DNA from: DBFJGL01 sp048394785
Lineage (GTDB): Bacteria > Bacillota > Clostridia > Christensenellales > CAG-917
NCBI GenBank assembly: GCA_048394785.1
Contig: DBFJGL010000064.1
Coordinates: 1-21,978 of the forward strand
Direction of reading: 5' to 3'
DNA length: 21,978 bases
The translations under genes and the position numbers were made by a program. The notes below the pieces were generated by a model, which did not search any database, was not told where the DNA came from, and saw only the letters and a list, made by a program, of their open reading frames with translations. Positions 13,167-20,899 of this stretch are shown piece after piece; position 1 is the stretch's first letter; every line of letters begins with the position of its first letter.

Positions 13167-14840
13167 TCACTCCGCAGGAAAAAGCACCGTTATTTCCGTA
13201 CCTTCGCCGAGTGTAGAATTAAGCCCTATTTCGGCGTTATATAGTTCTGCGACGTGCTTGACTATGGCAAGTCCGAGCCCCGTGCCGCCCGTTTCGCGCG
13301 ACCGAGATTTTTCCACCCTGTAAAACCTTTCGAATATACGCGCGCGGTGCTCCTGCGCTATGCCTATTCCGTTGTCGCTGACTTTAACCGTTACTCCGCA
13401 TGCGCTCTTTACCGCCGATATTCTCACATAGCCGCCTGCGTCATTGTATCTGACGGAATTTTCGGCAAGGTTCTTTATTAATTCGTACACATGTTCTCTG
13501 CGCGCAATGACCGTGCCCTCGCCGTCTACGTCGACGCGCACTCCTTTTTCCTTTGCAAAATGCGATAGCGACAACCGCACTTCTTCCGCAACTTCTATTA
13601 CGTCCACATTCTCCGCGCCCGACGTATCAGTGCTTTCAAGACGGCTCAACTTCAACATATCCTCAATCAAAACAAGCATTCTATCCGCCTCTTTCGCTAT
13701 CTGCAAGATATAGCGGTCAAGCGCGGCGTCCTTATTTTGCAAAGTCAGCATTTCATCGAAACCCTTTATTGCGGTAAGCGGAGTCTTCAATTCGTGCGAG
13801 GCGTTTGCAAAAAACTCCGAACGCATTTTTTCGCCCTCTTTCGACGCGGTAACGTCCGACAAAACAAGTATGGTAAGTCCGCTGTAAGTCCTGCGCAATA
13901 CGCACAGATAGCAGATTGCTCCGACACGCAGTTCAAAACTTCCGTCCTCGCCGCCGCTTGCGCACAAATCCACGCGTTTGCAAAGCTCCGCATCGTCCGT
14001 GAGGCTGTTTATTCCCTTGCCTATTACGCTTTGCGACGCTCCGAAAATGACGCGCGACCTTGTGTTGAGTTTCTCTATCCTGCAATCTCCGTCGAACACC
14101 ACTATACCGTCGGATATATTGTCGAGAATATAGTCGAGTTTTGCTTTTTCGTCCGACAACTGCTTTACTCCCGACGTGAGTTTTTCGCCCACGTCGTTCA
14201 TTTCTCTCAAAAGCGCGTCCGCTTCGTCGTCGCCCGTAACTGCGTCGACGGGCGAAAATCTGCCGTCGGCGACCGCTCTCAGTCCTTCTTTAACGGCTCC
14301 CAACGGTTTCAATATCCTCGTGCTCGCGACTATGCTCGCAATCGCCGCAAAAGTAACCGCGGCGATTAGTATTGCTATCATAATCGGCAAAGTTCTGAGC
14401 ACGTAGGCGTCGACGCTTTTTACCGTCACCGCCGTACGAATGAACACGTAATCGTTGTCAATATCTGTTTTCAATGCGAAATACATCAGTTTTTCGCCCA
14501 ACGTATCGCTGTCACGCAAAACAGTTTCGCTTTTTCCTTGCGAAGCGAGCACGATTTCTTCTCTGCCGAGATGGTTATCCATAGTCGCTAAATCCACTCC
14601 GCTGCTGTCTGCGATAACTCTGCCGTCTGACGCCACTACAGTAACCCTTATCCCGTCGGGAACATCGGTCAACGCCCCGTTTTTACTCCATTGAGCGGCA
14701 TATATTTCGGCATAATTCTTTACGCTTTGCTCCGCGTAATCGTAATTATCGGCGCGCGTAACCAAGATGCCGAGCGTCAACATCAAAATAAGCGCAACTG
14801 CGGTTATCAGAGTTATACTTATGGCAAGACGTTTTTTCAT
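13167..14840 (-). CDS. phoR: Phosphate-sensing histidine kinase PhoR
   Basis: The 557-residue membrane sensor kinase has TM1 (about 6-28), an extracytoplasmic domain of about 120 residues, TM2 (about 151-172), a HAMP domain (about 174-225), a PAS domain (about 233-335), HisKA with FFANASHELKTPLTAIKGF (His349), and an ATPase domain. The ATPase shows an N box (ENSVRYND), G1 (DNGIG), an F box (FERFYRV) and G2 (GGTGLGLAIVKH). This is the PhoR layout of Bacillota, where the kinase answers phosphate limitation through PhoU and the Pst transporter. It is last in the operon, 149 bases after the response regulator, the largest internal gap. It lacks a clear Shine-Dalgarno before its ATG, so it may be expressed at low level. 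Its partner is the upstream regulator gene. Confidence 0.9.
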   Translation of the reverse strand: MKKRLAISITLITAVALILMLTLGILVTRADNYDYAEQSVKNYAEIYAAQWSKNGALTDVPDGIRVTVVASDGRVIADSSGVDLATMDNHLGREEIVLASQGKSETVLRDSDTLGEKLMYFALKTDIDNDYVFIRTAVTVKSVDAYVLRTLPIMIAILIAAVTFAAIASIVASTRILKPLGAVKEGLRAVADGRFSPVDAVTGDDEADALLREMNDVGEKLTSGVKQLSDEKAKLDYILDNISDGIVVFDGDCRIEKLNTRSRVIFGASQSVIGKGINSLTDDAELCKRVDLCASGGEDGSFELRVGAICYLCVLRRTYSGLTILVLSDVTASKEGEKMRSEFFANASHELKTPLTAIKGFDEMLTLQNKDAALDRYILQIAKEADRMLVLIEDMLKLSRLESTDTSGAENVDVIEVAEEVRLSLSHFAKEKGVRVDVDGEGTVIARREHVYELIKNLAENSVRYNDAGGYVRISAVKSACGVTVKVSDNGIGIAQEHRARIFERFYRVEKSRSRETGGTGLGLAIVKHVAELYNAEIGLNSTLGEGTEITVLFPAE

Positions 14841-14989
14841 AATATCATCGATTTTTCTTTACTTACGCAGCACGGCGTATTTTCCGTTTTTGGAAATTCC
14901 GCATGCAATCTTTATTTGCGGCTGCATTTGTCGGGTTCAGACAATCCGTCAAGCGGAATGCGGCTTTGAAATGCGCGATCGGATTTCTC

Positions 14990-15670
14990 TCATACAAGCA
15001 TAAAACCGACTCCGCGAACCGTTTCTATTTCAGCCGCGCTGCCTGCCGAACCGAGCGTTCTGCGCAAAGAATTGACGTGCGCGTCAAGCGTACGCGTTTC
15101 TCCGAAATAATCCTCTCCCCAGACTTTGTTCATTATTACGTCGCGCGTCAGAGTGTTTTGCGCGTTTGCGACAAGCAGTTTGAGCAAACCGTATTCTTTG
15201 AGCGTCAACGATAATTTGCATTCTCCTGCCGTTATGACGTGCGCCGCATCGTCCACCTCGATGTCCTTATAAACGGTTTTTGCCGCTTTCGGCTGCGATT
15301 TTCTTATACTTGCGTTGATGCGAGCCACAAGCTCCATTACGCCGAAAGGCTTTGTGACATAATCGTCCGCACCGGCGTTAAGCCCCTTTACTTTACTCAG
15401 CTCCCCGTCCTTTGCCGACACCATAATTACGGGCACGCCGCAATACCGTTTATCTTCACGCATTTGCGACAGTATCCCGAAGCCGTCGGTATCGTCGAGC
15501 ATTATATCGAGTATGGCAAGCGACGGCACTTCCTTTTCAAGCGCGTCGAAAAACTCCTTTGCCATACAAAAACACCGCACGTCAAAACCGAAACTTTCCA
15601 ACGCGCAGGAATAGAGTTCTCTTATTGCCTCCTCGTCGTCAACCGCGTAAATCAAAGGTTTATCGCTCAT
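14990..15670 (-). CDS. phoP: OmpR-family response regulator PhoP (PhoB)
   Basis: The 226-residue regulator has a receiver domain (1-120) and a winged-helix DNA-binding domain (about 130-226). Receiver residues are Asp11 and Asp12, phospho-acceptor Asp55 (LAILDIMLDD), Ser85 (MVSAKDG) in the switch position and Lys107 (YVTKPFG). The output domain shows LTLKEYGLLKLLVAN, TRDVIMNKVWG and a terminal VRGVGFMLV, all typical of OmpR/PhoB members. By position between phoU and phoR it should control the Pho regulon, and the three half-sites upstream of pstS are its likely target. AAGGAG precedes the ATG by 7 bases. The stop of phoU lies 19 bases upstream. Confidence 0.92.
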   Translation of the reverse strand: MSDKPLIYAVDDEEAIRELYSCALESFGFDVRCFCMAKEFFDALEKEVPSLAILDIMLDDTDGFGILSQMREDKRYCGVPVIMVSAKDGELSKVKGLNAGADDYVTKPFGVMELVARINASIRKSQPKAAKTVYKDIEVDDAAHVITAGECKLSLTLKEYGLLKLLVANAQNTLTRDVIMNKVWGEDYFGETRTLDAHVNSLRRTLGSAGSAAEIETVRGVGFMLV

Positions 15671-15689
15671 TTTCTGCTCCTTAAATGCC

Positions 15690-16343
15690 TTATCCGCATT
15701 TATGACTGCCTATGACCGCATATTCCACCCATTCTCCGATGTTGACTGCGTGGTCGGCTATGCGCTCTATATATTTAGCAATCATCATAAACAGTATCGC
15801 TTGGTCCGCGTTATCTCCGTCCTCCCGTATAAGCGCGACAAGGTCATACTTTACTTCGTCGAACAACGCGTCCACTTTGTCGTCGCGCGCTTCCAATCCA
15901 CGGGCAAGTTCAAGGTCGCGGTTTATATAGCTGTGCACTCCGTCCTTAACCATCATAACAGCAAGCTTTGCCATAAGCGGTATGTGAGGAGGCATATCGA
16001 AACGCCCGTATTCGTCAAACTGCAACGCAATCTCAGATATATCCGCCGCCTGGTCGCCTATGCGTTCCAAGTCGGTTATCATTTTGAGAGCCGCGCTCAC
16101 CTCTCTGAAATCCTTGGCGACGGGATGTTCCATAAGCAGAATTTTAAGACAGTCCTGCTCGATGTCGTGCTCGGCTGCGTCTATATCCTTGTCTTCGCGT
16201 ATCACTTCCGCCGACAATTCTCTGTCGCGCCGCACCAGCGCTCCCACGGATTTTTCTATGCTGAGCTCTACCGAGCGGCACATCGCTATCAGCTTGTCGG
16301 ACACATAGTCCAACTCCTTTTCGTATTTGGCTCTTATGCTCAT
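15690..16343 (-). CDS. phoU: Phosphate signalling protein PhoU
   Basis: PhoU is a cytoplasmic helical protein that links the Pst transporter to the PhoR sensor and restrains phosphate uptake and Pho signalling when phosphate is sufficient. The 217-residue product has the two three-helix repeats of the family. Each has a metal/E(D)xxxD-type signature: VIREDKDIDAAEHDIEQDC (48-66) in the first repeat and an ARDDKVDALFDEV stretch in the second. ITDLERIGDQAADI (88-101) and MMIAKYIERIADHAVNI are the conserved helix motifs. GAGGAG lies 6 bases before the ATG. It sits between pstB and the regulator, the usual place. Confidence 0.94.
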   Translation of the reverse strand: MSIRAKYEKELDYVSDKLIAMCRSVELSIEKSVGALVRRDRELSAEVIREDKDIDAAEHDIEQDCLKILLMEHPVAKDFREVSAALKMITDLERIGDQAADISEIALQFDEYGRFDMPPHIPLMAKLAVMMVKDGVHSYINRDLELARGLEARDDKVDALFDEVKYDLVALIREDGDNADQAILFMMIAKYIERIADHAVNIGEWVEYAVIGSHKCG

Positions 16344-16385
16344 ATTATACTCCTCTCTGCGTGATTGTAAAACGATTATCGATTA

Positions 16386-17156
16386 TCAGCCGAAACGCCC
16401 AGTAATATAGTTCTCCGTGCGCTTGTCCGACGGATTGGAAAACAGCTTTTCCGTTTTATCGTATTCGACGAGTTCTCCGAGAAGAAAAAACGCCGTCATA
16501 TCCGATACTCTCGTTGCCTGCTGCATATTGTGAGTGACGATTACGATTGTAAGCTCCTGTTGCAGTTCGTTGATAAACTCCTCTATCTTGCCCGTCGAAA
16601 TCGGGTCGAGCGCGCTTGTAGGTTCGTCCATAAGCAGAATTTTAGGTTCTGCCGCAAGGGCGCGCGCAATGCACAGACGCTGCTGCTGACCGCCCGACAG
16701 TCCGAGCGCGCTTTTTTTAAGGCGGTCCTTGACTTCTTCCCATATGCTCGCCTTTTTAAGGCTGCGCTCTACTATAGCGTCGAGTTCCGACTTTTTGCGT
16801 ATCCCGAAAGTGCGCGGCGCAAAAGCCACGTTGTCATATATGCTCATAGGAAAAGGATTTGGTTTTTGAAAAACCATTCCCACCTCTTTTCTAAGCAAGT
16901 TTCTGTCCGTGGACTTTGCGAATATATCCACGTCGCCGATACGGTATTCGCCCGTTATGCGGCACCCGTCCACGAGATCGTTCATTCTGTTGAAAATTTT
17001 GAGAAAAGTGGATTTTCCGCAGCCCGACGGACCGATGAGCGCGGTGACGCGCTTCTCGGGTATGACGATATTCACGTTTTTCAACGCCTGAAAATCGCCG
17101 TACCAAAGATTGCAGTCTTTGACGGTTATATTCATATCCGAACCGAAATCTATCAT
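16386..17156 (-). CDS. pstB: Phosphate ABC transporter ATP-binding protein PstB
   Basis: This is the ATPase of the high-affinity phosphate importer PstSCAB, acting as a dimer on the inner face of the membrane. The 256 residues show Walker A GPSGCGKST (42-50), the Q loop FQKPNPFPMSIYDNV (96-110, typical of PstB), signature LSGGQQQR (153-160), Walker B ILLMDEP (173-179) and the switch His in IVTHNMQQA. AGGTG sits 5 bases before the ATG at 17156 and overlaps the pstA stop region; the internal Met8 has no ribosome binding site, so I keep the longer start. A gap of 42 bases to phoU holds a GATTATC direct repeat of no evident meaning. Confidence 0.97.
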   Translation of the reverse strand: MIDFGSDMNITVKDCNLWYGDFQALKNVNIVIPEKRVTALIGPSGCGKSTFLKIFNRMNDLVDGCRITGEYRIGDVDIFAKSTDRNLLRKEVGMVFQKPNPFPMSIYDNVAFAPRTFGIRKKSELDAIVERSLKKASIWEEVKDRLKKSALGLSGGQQQRLCIARALAAEPKILLMDEPTSALDPISTGKIEEFINELQQELTIVIVTHNMQQATRVSDMTAFFLLGELVEYDKTEKLFSNPSDKRTENYITGRFG

Positions 17157-17163
17157 ATTACAC

Positions 17164-18060
17164 CTATTTCAAATTGTTTTTTATAAAGCCTTTTCTGTTT
17201 CTCGGCGGTTTTATTTCCCCCGCGCGCTTTTTCAATGCTCTGCCTGCGAGAGTAGCAAGAGCATTCAGCGCGATTACGAACAAAAGCAACACCACCGCCG
17301 TTGCCGCCGCTTCGTCGGGATAGCCGTGACTGCCGAAATAATATACGTCGAGCGCAAGACTCGTACCCGGCTGCAACAGCCCTTTCGGAACTTTGTCCAC
17401 AACCATACCTATCGTAAGTATGAGCACCGCGCTTTCGGAAACGACTCTTCCTATTGCAAGTATTGCCGCCGTCACAACGCCGCTCGACGCCGCAGGAAGC
17501 ACGACCGTGAATATCGTGCGCACTTTGCTTGCGCCCAACGCATACGCTCCCTCCCGATAACTCGAAGGCACCGCGCGCAGGCTCTCCTCCGAACTTCGCA
17601 CTATGACGGGAAGTATCATTATCGCAAGCGTAAGTCCGCCGCCGAGCATCGTATATCTCCAACCGAACGCCACAACGAATACCAAATATCCGAAAAGTCC
17701 GTAAACTATGCTCGGTATGCCTGCGAGCGTTTCCGTCGCCACTCTTATAATCTTGACGGGGAGGCTGTCGCCCTTGGTGTATTCCACAAGAAATATCGCG
17801 CTTGCAATGCCTATCGGTATGGCTATCGAGGCGGATATGAGCACAAGCTCCAACGTCCCGATAAATGCAGGCAATATGGACGGATATTCCTTATATTCTC
17901 CGAACAGCAGCTGATAGTTGATCTTGTCCACGCCCTCAATCAGTATGTATATTACCACCGCGACAAGCGCGACGACAGCCGCAACCGCCGCAGCGACGCT
18001 GATCCATTTGAGGAAAGCATAAAACGCAATCTGAGATTTGTGCGCGTCAATTTTCTTCAT
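17164..18060 (-). CDS. pstA: Phosphate ABC transporter permease PstA
   Basis: PstA is one of the two membrane subunits of the phosphate importer and pairs with PstC. The 298-residue product has six hydrophobic spans. The cytoplasmic EAA coupling loop EGAYALGASKVRTIFTVVLP, which docks on PstB, is followed by the family segment AAILAIGRVVSES. GIPSIVYGLFGY in the middle is typical of PstA/PstC. GAGGTG is 5 bases before the ATG at 18060. The start lies within the end of pstC with a 14-base overlap, and the stop is 7 bases before pstB. No unusual residues are visible. Confidence 0.95.
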   Translation of the reverse strand: MKKIDAHKSQIAFYAFLKWISVAAAVAAVVALVAVVIYILIEGVDKINYQLLFGEYKEYPSILPAFIGTLELVLISASIAIPIGIASAIFLVEYTKGDSLPVKIIRVATETLAGIPSIVYGLFGYLVFVVAFGWRYTMLGGGLTLAIMILPVIVRSSEESLRAVPSSYREGAYALGASKVRTIFTVVLPAASSGVVTAAILAIGRVVSESAVLILTIGMVVDKVPKGLLQPGTSLALDVYYFGSHGYPDEAAATAVVLLLFVIALNALATLAGRALKKRAGEIKPPRNRKGFIKNNLK

Positions 18061-19165
18061 TTGTCACCTCGCTGACATCTGCTGCGTCTTTGACGGACGA
18101 ACCGCCGCAAACGGTATTGCCGTCGACTGCGGCGACCGAGCGGTCGCAAAACGCCGTTCCGTCTTGCGCAAGGGCAAGCGCGCCGTCGGCGGAACGGTCG
18201 CATAAGCGAACGTAGCTGTCGTTATGTTTTTTCGCAAACGCGTTTATTACTGCTTTTCTGCCCTTAGGTTTACCGCGTTTATCTGCTTTGTCCCGTTTAA
18301 GAAGCGAAAAACTCAAATTCAGCAGCAGAGTGAAAACAAACAGCACCACTCCCGTCGCGATTAGCGCGCTCAATGCGTCGTCTTTCAGTTCCATTGCACC
18401 GAGCGCGATGTTTGCGGTGAGCGAACGCACGCTCTGAAACAGGCTTTCGGGAAGTTCCGGGCTGTTGCCCATAACCATAATCACAGCCATCGTTTCGCCT
18501 ATTGCGCGTCCTATTGCAAGCACGACGCCTGCAAGCACTCCGCTCTTTGCCGCAGGTATCATAACTTTGAAAGTCGCCTGCTCCTTGGTCGCGCCCAAAG
18601 CAAGCGCGCCCTCGTAATAGCTTTCGCTGACGGCGTTCATCGCGTCAAGACTGACGCTGACTATCGTGGGCAGAACCATTATCCCAAGCACTATGCTCGC
18701 GGATAATATGCCGTAACCAACTCCGTTCGGCGACAGATAGTCGCGCACGAACGGCACTATCACCGTAACGCCGAACAGACCGAATATGACCGACGGTATG
18801 CCTGCGAGCAGATTTATCATTTGCCTGATTACCGCAACTAGCTTTTTCGGGCAGAATTTGTAAAGGCATATCGCGCAAAACAGCCCTATCCCCACGCCGA
18901 ACGCGACGGATAACGCGGTGACGTATACGCTGCCCACAATCATATTGAATATACCGAAAGACGGATTGTCGGCAGTCGGCGTCCATTCCGTTCCGAAAAT
19001 GAACTCGCCGAAACCGTATTCGCTTATGAAGGGTATTCCGTTCATAAACAGAAAGACGGTAATGACAGAAAGCGCAAAAACGGAAAAGACGGCACATATT
19101 GCGAATGTGCCTTTCATAATCTTTTCCCGTGCGTTTATAAAACCGTAAATGGATTTTATCTTCAT
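18047..19165 (-). CDS. pstC: Phosphate ABC transporter permease PstC with C-terminal tail
   Basis: PstC is the second membrane subunit of the phosphate importer. The first 290 of 372 residues are a normal PstC: a TM near 19-41, the extracytoplasmic loop with GTEWTP, LAGIPSVIFGLFG (120-132), the EAA loop EGALALGATKEQATFKVMIP (185-204) and AIGRAIGETMAVIMVMGN (217-234). After the last span (about 270-289) comes an additional 82-residue hydrophilic tail, basic at first and then acidic, with two CDRS words and four Cys. It is probably cytoplasmic by the usual topology and is absent from ordinary family members of about 290-310 residues. The tail end overlaps the pstA start by 14 bases. The start at 19165 has no clear Shine-Dalgarno; Met17 is a possible alternative. 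Confidence 0.92.
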   Translation of the reverse strand: MKIKSIYGFINAREKIMKGTFAICAVFSVFALSVITVFLFMNGIPFISEYGFGEFIFGTEWTPTADNPSFGIFNMIVGSVYVTALSVAFGVGIGLFCAICLYKFCPKKLVAVIRQMINLLAGIPSVIFGLFGVTVIVPFVRDYLSPNGVGYGILSASIVLGIMVLPTIVSVSLDAMNAVSESYYEGALALGATKEQATFKVMIPAAKSGVLAGVVLAIGRAIGETMAVIMVMGNSPELPESLFQSVRSLTANIALGAMELKDDALSALIATGVVLFVFTLLLNLSFSLLKRDKADKRGKPKGRKAVINAFAKKHNDSYVRLCDRSADGALALAQDGTAFCDRSVAAVDGNTVCGGSSVKDAADVSEVTNEEN

Positions 19166-19193
19166 AATACACAGAGTTTAACTGTATGTTTTG

Positions 19194-20075
19194 CTATTTG
19201 CTTATTTGCGACCACTTGGTGATTGCGTTATCGTTCGCGTTGCAGTCATAAATATTTTTGAGTTCGTCGAGCGTGATATTGTCAAACGTATTGGATTTGT
19301 TTACAATCATCGCTATGCCGTCCTTCGCAACCTCGTAGGACACGCAGCTCGGAGCTTTCGAAGAATTGAACTCTTCGCTTATCATACCGAAATCGCTTAC
19401 GTTTTTCTCCGCGTCGTTATATCCCTGTCCGCTTCCGCCTGCGCCTACCGTCACGGTTATGCCGCTCTGTTTGTTCTCGAACTGCATCGCGAGTTTAAGC
19501 ATAAGGGGTTTGAGAGAAGTGCTTCCGCTGATGTTGATTTCGCCGGAAAGGTTGCTCTTTACCACATACGCCGCCGCATTGTCCTTTGTGGAAACATAGC
19601 CCTCTGCCGATATTATTTCCTGTGCGTCCGAGCTTGCGAGATACTCGATGAATGCCGCGTTGACTCCGCTTGCGACGTTGCTTTCCTTATAAACTACGCT
19701 AAGCGGACGCGCAATGCCGTATTTACCGTCTTTTATATTCGCTACCGTAGCTTCCACTCCGTCTATTTTGAGCATTTTTACTTCGTCTGTCACATATCCC
19801 AAACTTTCGAAAGCGATTGCGTGAGGATTATTTTTTACTTCTGCAAGCACGCCTGCCGTGCCGTTTGCAATGATTACGCCCGAAACGTCAGCCTGTCCTT
19901 TCAAGCCCAGCATCTCCATAAACGCCGACTTTGTGCCGCTGCCGTCCTCACGGGTAACCACGCTTATATTCTTGTTTTCGTCAAAACCTTTGGTTTTGTT
20001 GCATGCGGCAAAGCATACCATACCGATGATTATCGAAAGTATTGCCGCCGTCAGTAAAATCAGTTTCTTTTTCAT
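19194..20075 (-). CDS. pstS: Phosphate-binding lipoprotein PstS, circularly permuted
   Basis: PstS captures phosphate outside the membrane and passes it to PstCA. The 293-residue product has a lipoprotein signal (MKKK, hydrophobic to residue 21, FAAC with Cys25). The order of the rest is swapped. Residues 37-163 (NISVVTREDGSGTKSAF, NPHAIAFESLGYV, LKIDGVEAT, GKYGIARPLSVVYK, FIEYLASSDAQEII) are what is normally the second half of PstS. Residues 179-293 (GEINISGSTSLKPLMLKLA, VTVGAGGSGQGYN, SDFGMISEEF, VAKDGIAMIVNKSN, ITLDELKNIY, ITKWSQISK) are normally the first half. Phosphate-contacting elements GSTS, GGSG and GSGT are all kept. AAAAGGAG precedes the ATG by 8 bases, and PhoP half-sites lie upstream. 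It heads the pst operon, with pstC 28 bases downstream. Confidence 0.93.
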   Translation of the reverse strand: MKKKLILLTAAILSIIIGMVCFAACNKTKGFDENKNISVVTREDGSGTKSAFMEMLGLKGQADVSGVIIANGTAGVLAEVKNNPHAIAFESLGYVTDEVKMLKIDGVEATVANIKDGKYGIARPLSVVYKESNVASGVNAAFIEYLASSDAQEIISAEGYVSTKDNAAAYVVKSNLSGEINISGSTSLKPLMLKLAMQFENKQSGITVTVGAGGSGQGYNDAEKNVSDFGMISEEFNSSKAPSCVSYEVAKDGIAMIVNKSNTFDNITLDELKNIYDCNANDNAITKWSQISK

Positions 20076-20143
20076 ACAAAATCTCCTTTTATCGGGTTCG
20101 ACGGTATTTTCTCACTTATCCCTTTCGCAATCTATCTCGTTTT

Positions 20144-20171
20144 GGTAAAAGAATTGTAAAATGTATGTAAA
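20144..20171 (-). promoter_or_regulatory. PhoP box upstream of pstS (three half-sites)
   Basis: On the minus strand TTTACA (20166-20171), TTTACA (20155-20160) and TTTACC (20144-20149) recur with an exact 11-base period (6-base site, 5-base spacer). This is the arrangement of PhoP-binding direct repeats, TT(A/C/T)ACA-like, in Bacillus. They lie 69-96 bases before the pstS ATG and should mediate PhoP activation in low phosphate. I see no convincing -10 between them and the gene. Confidence 0.75.
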
Positions 20172-20190
20172 ACGCGGCTTACCGCCGCGT
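20172..20190 (-). terminator. Hairpin with short T run after the histidine phosphatase gene
   Basis: ACGCGGC and GCCGCGT form a 7-base-pair stem with a 5-base loop. On the minus strand it is followed by TTTTAC, a short T run. The position fits a weak terminator that separates the phosphatase gene from pstS. Its T run is part of the first PhoP half-site. Confidence 0.5.
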
Positions 20191-20278
20191 AGTTATGATA
20201 AAAATTTTTCTGTGCAACCGCCGTCAAGACGCACGCCGTTGTCCTTTTCGGCGCAATTCCGCCGCGCGCCGTGAGGTT

Positions 20279-20899
20279 TTAGCGCGTCAGGTCGGAATAA
20301 ACTTTGAATTTGCCGTTTTTGGAAGACATCGAAAAAAAGTCTCCGTCGTCGGGCAGTCCTTCGAAGTACGCCGATACGGCGCCCGTCGTGCACTTGTGCC
20401 CCGAAATCAAAACGTTTACGTCATCGCCGCCGCACGCGACGCCATCGTTGCATATATCGCTTAAACTGCTTAAAAGCGTAAAACTTTCTCTGTTTTTTCT
20501 GTGTTTTGCAAGCAGACCATCCATAAAATCGCATACGCGCGCATAAAACGCCTCGGGGTTTTCCACGCCGCAGAATAAATCGGATTTAGGCACTATGCCG
20601 TATCTCTCCACCTTATCCGCCGTGATAATCTCGCCGTCGGCACTCCCCAAATCGAATACGTTTATTCTCTCGTCGATTATTATGTCCGCTATGTCGGCGC
20701 AAGCTGCGATTTGAGCGGTCTGTATGGCGCGCTCGCACGACGAAGAATATATTTCGTCAAAAGAAACGCTTTTCAGTTTCTCCGCGCTTTCTTTTGCCTG
20801 TTCGACGCCGCGGCTGTTTAGCGGCAATCCCCGTCTGCCCTGAAATCTGCCCTGTATATTCAAATCCGTCTGTCCGTGACGAAGCACAAAAATATTCAT
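20279..20899 (-). CDS. Histidine phosphatase (phosphoglycerate-mutase-like) family protein
   Basis: The 206-residue cytoplasmic protein opens MNIFVLRHGQTDLNIQGRFQG, the RHG motif with phospho-accepting His8. The pattern PLNSRGVEQA and YSSSCERAIQTAQIA with its conserved Arg follow. The second catalytic His is in ISGHKCTTGAV near residue 168. The usual acidic L-x-E-x-x-G-x-x-E-G block is altered to NVFDLGSADGE, so the proton donor may be different. Members remove phosphate from small molecules, and the substrate cannot be told from sequence. The start overlaps the upstream phosphodiesterase stop as ATGA, so the two are translated together. A role in phosphate recovery is suggested by the adjacent pst operon but is unproved. 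Confidence 0.87.
   Translation of the reverse strand: MNIFVLRHGQTDLNIQGRFQGRRGLPLNSRGVEQAKESAEKLKSVSFDEIYSSSCERAIQTAQIAACADIADIIIDERINVFDLGSADGEIITADKVERYGIVPKSDLFCGVENPEAFYARVCDFMDGLLAKHRKNRESFTLLSSLSDICNDGVACGGDDVNVLISGHKCTTGAVSAYFEGLPDDGDFFSMSSKNGKFKVYSDLTR

Noticed and set aside
16374..16387. GATTATC direct repeat between pstB and phoU, considered as a regulator site
   Set aside because: There are only two 7-base copies, one overlapping the pstB stop, with a lone TTTACA nearby but no 11-base periodic set; it is likely chance.
17110..18075. A 321-codon plus-strand open frame antisense to pstA
   Set aside because: Basic, motif-free shadow of pstA, which has a ribosome binding site and all expected motifs.
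19191..20057. A 288-codon plus-strand open frame antisense to pstS
   Set aside because: Shadow frame; the opposite strand carries a lipobox and PstS signature motifs.
20249..20271. CGGCGC/GCGCCG inverted repeat after the histidine phosphatase stop, considered as a terminator
   Set aside because: On the transcribed strand it is followed by AAAAGG instead of a T run; the hairpin at 20172-20190 is the better candidate.
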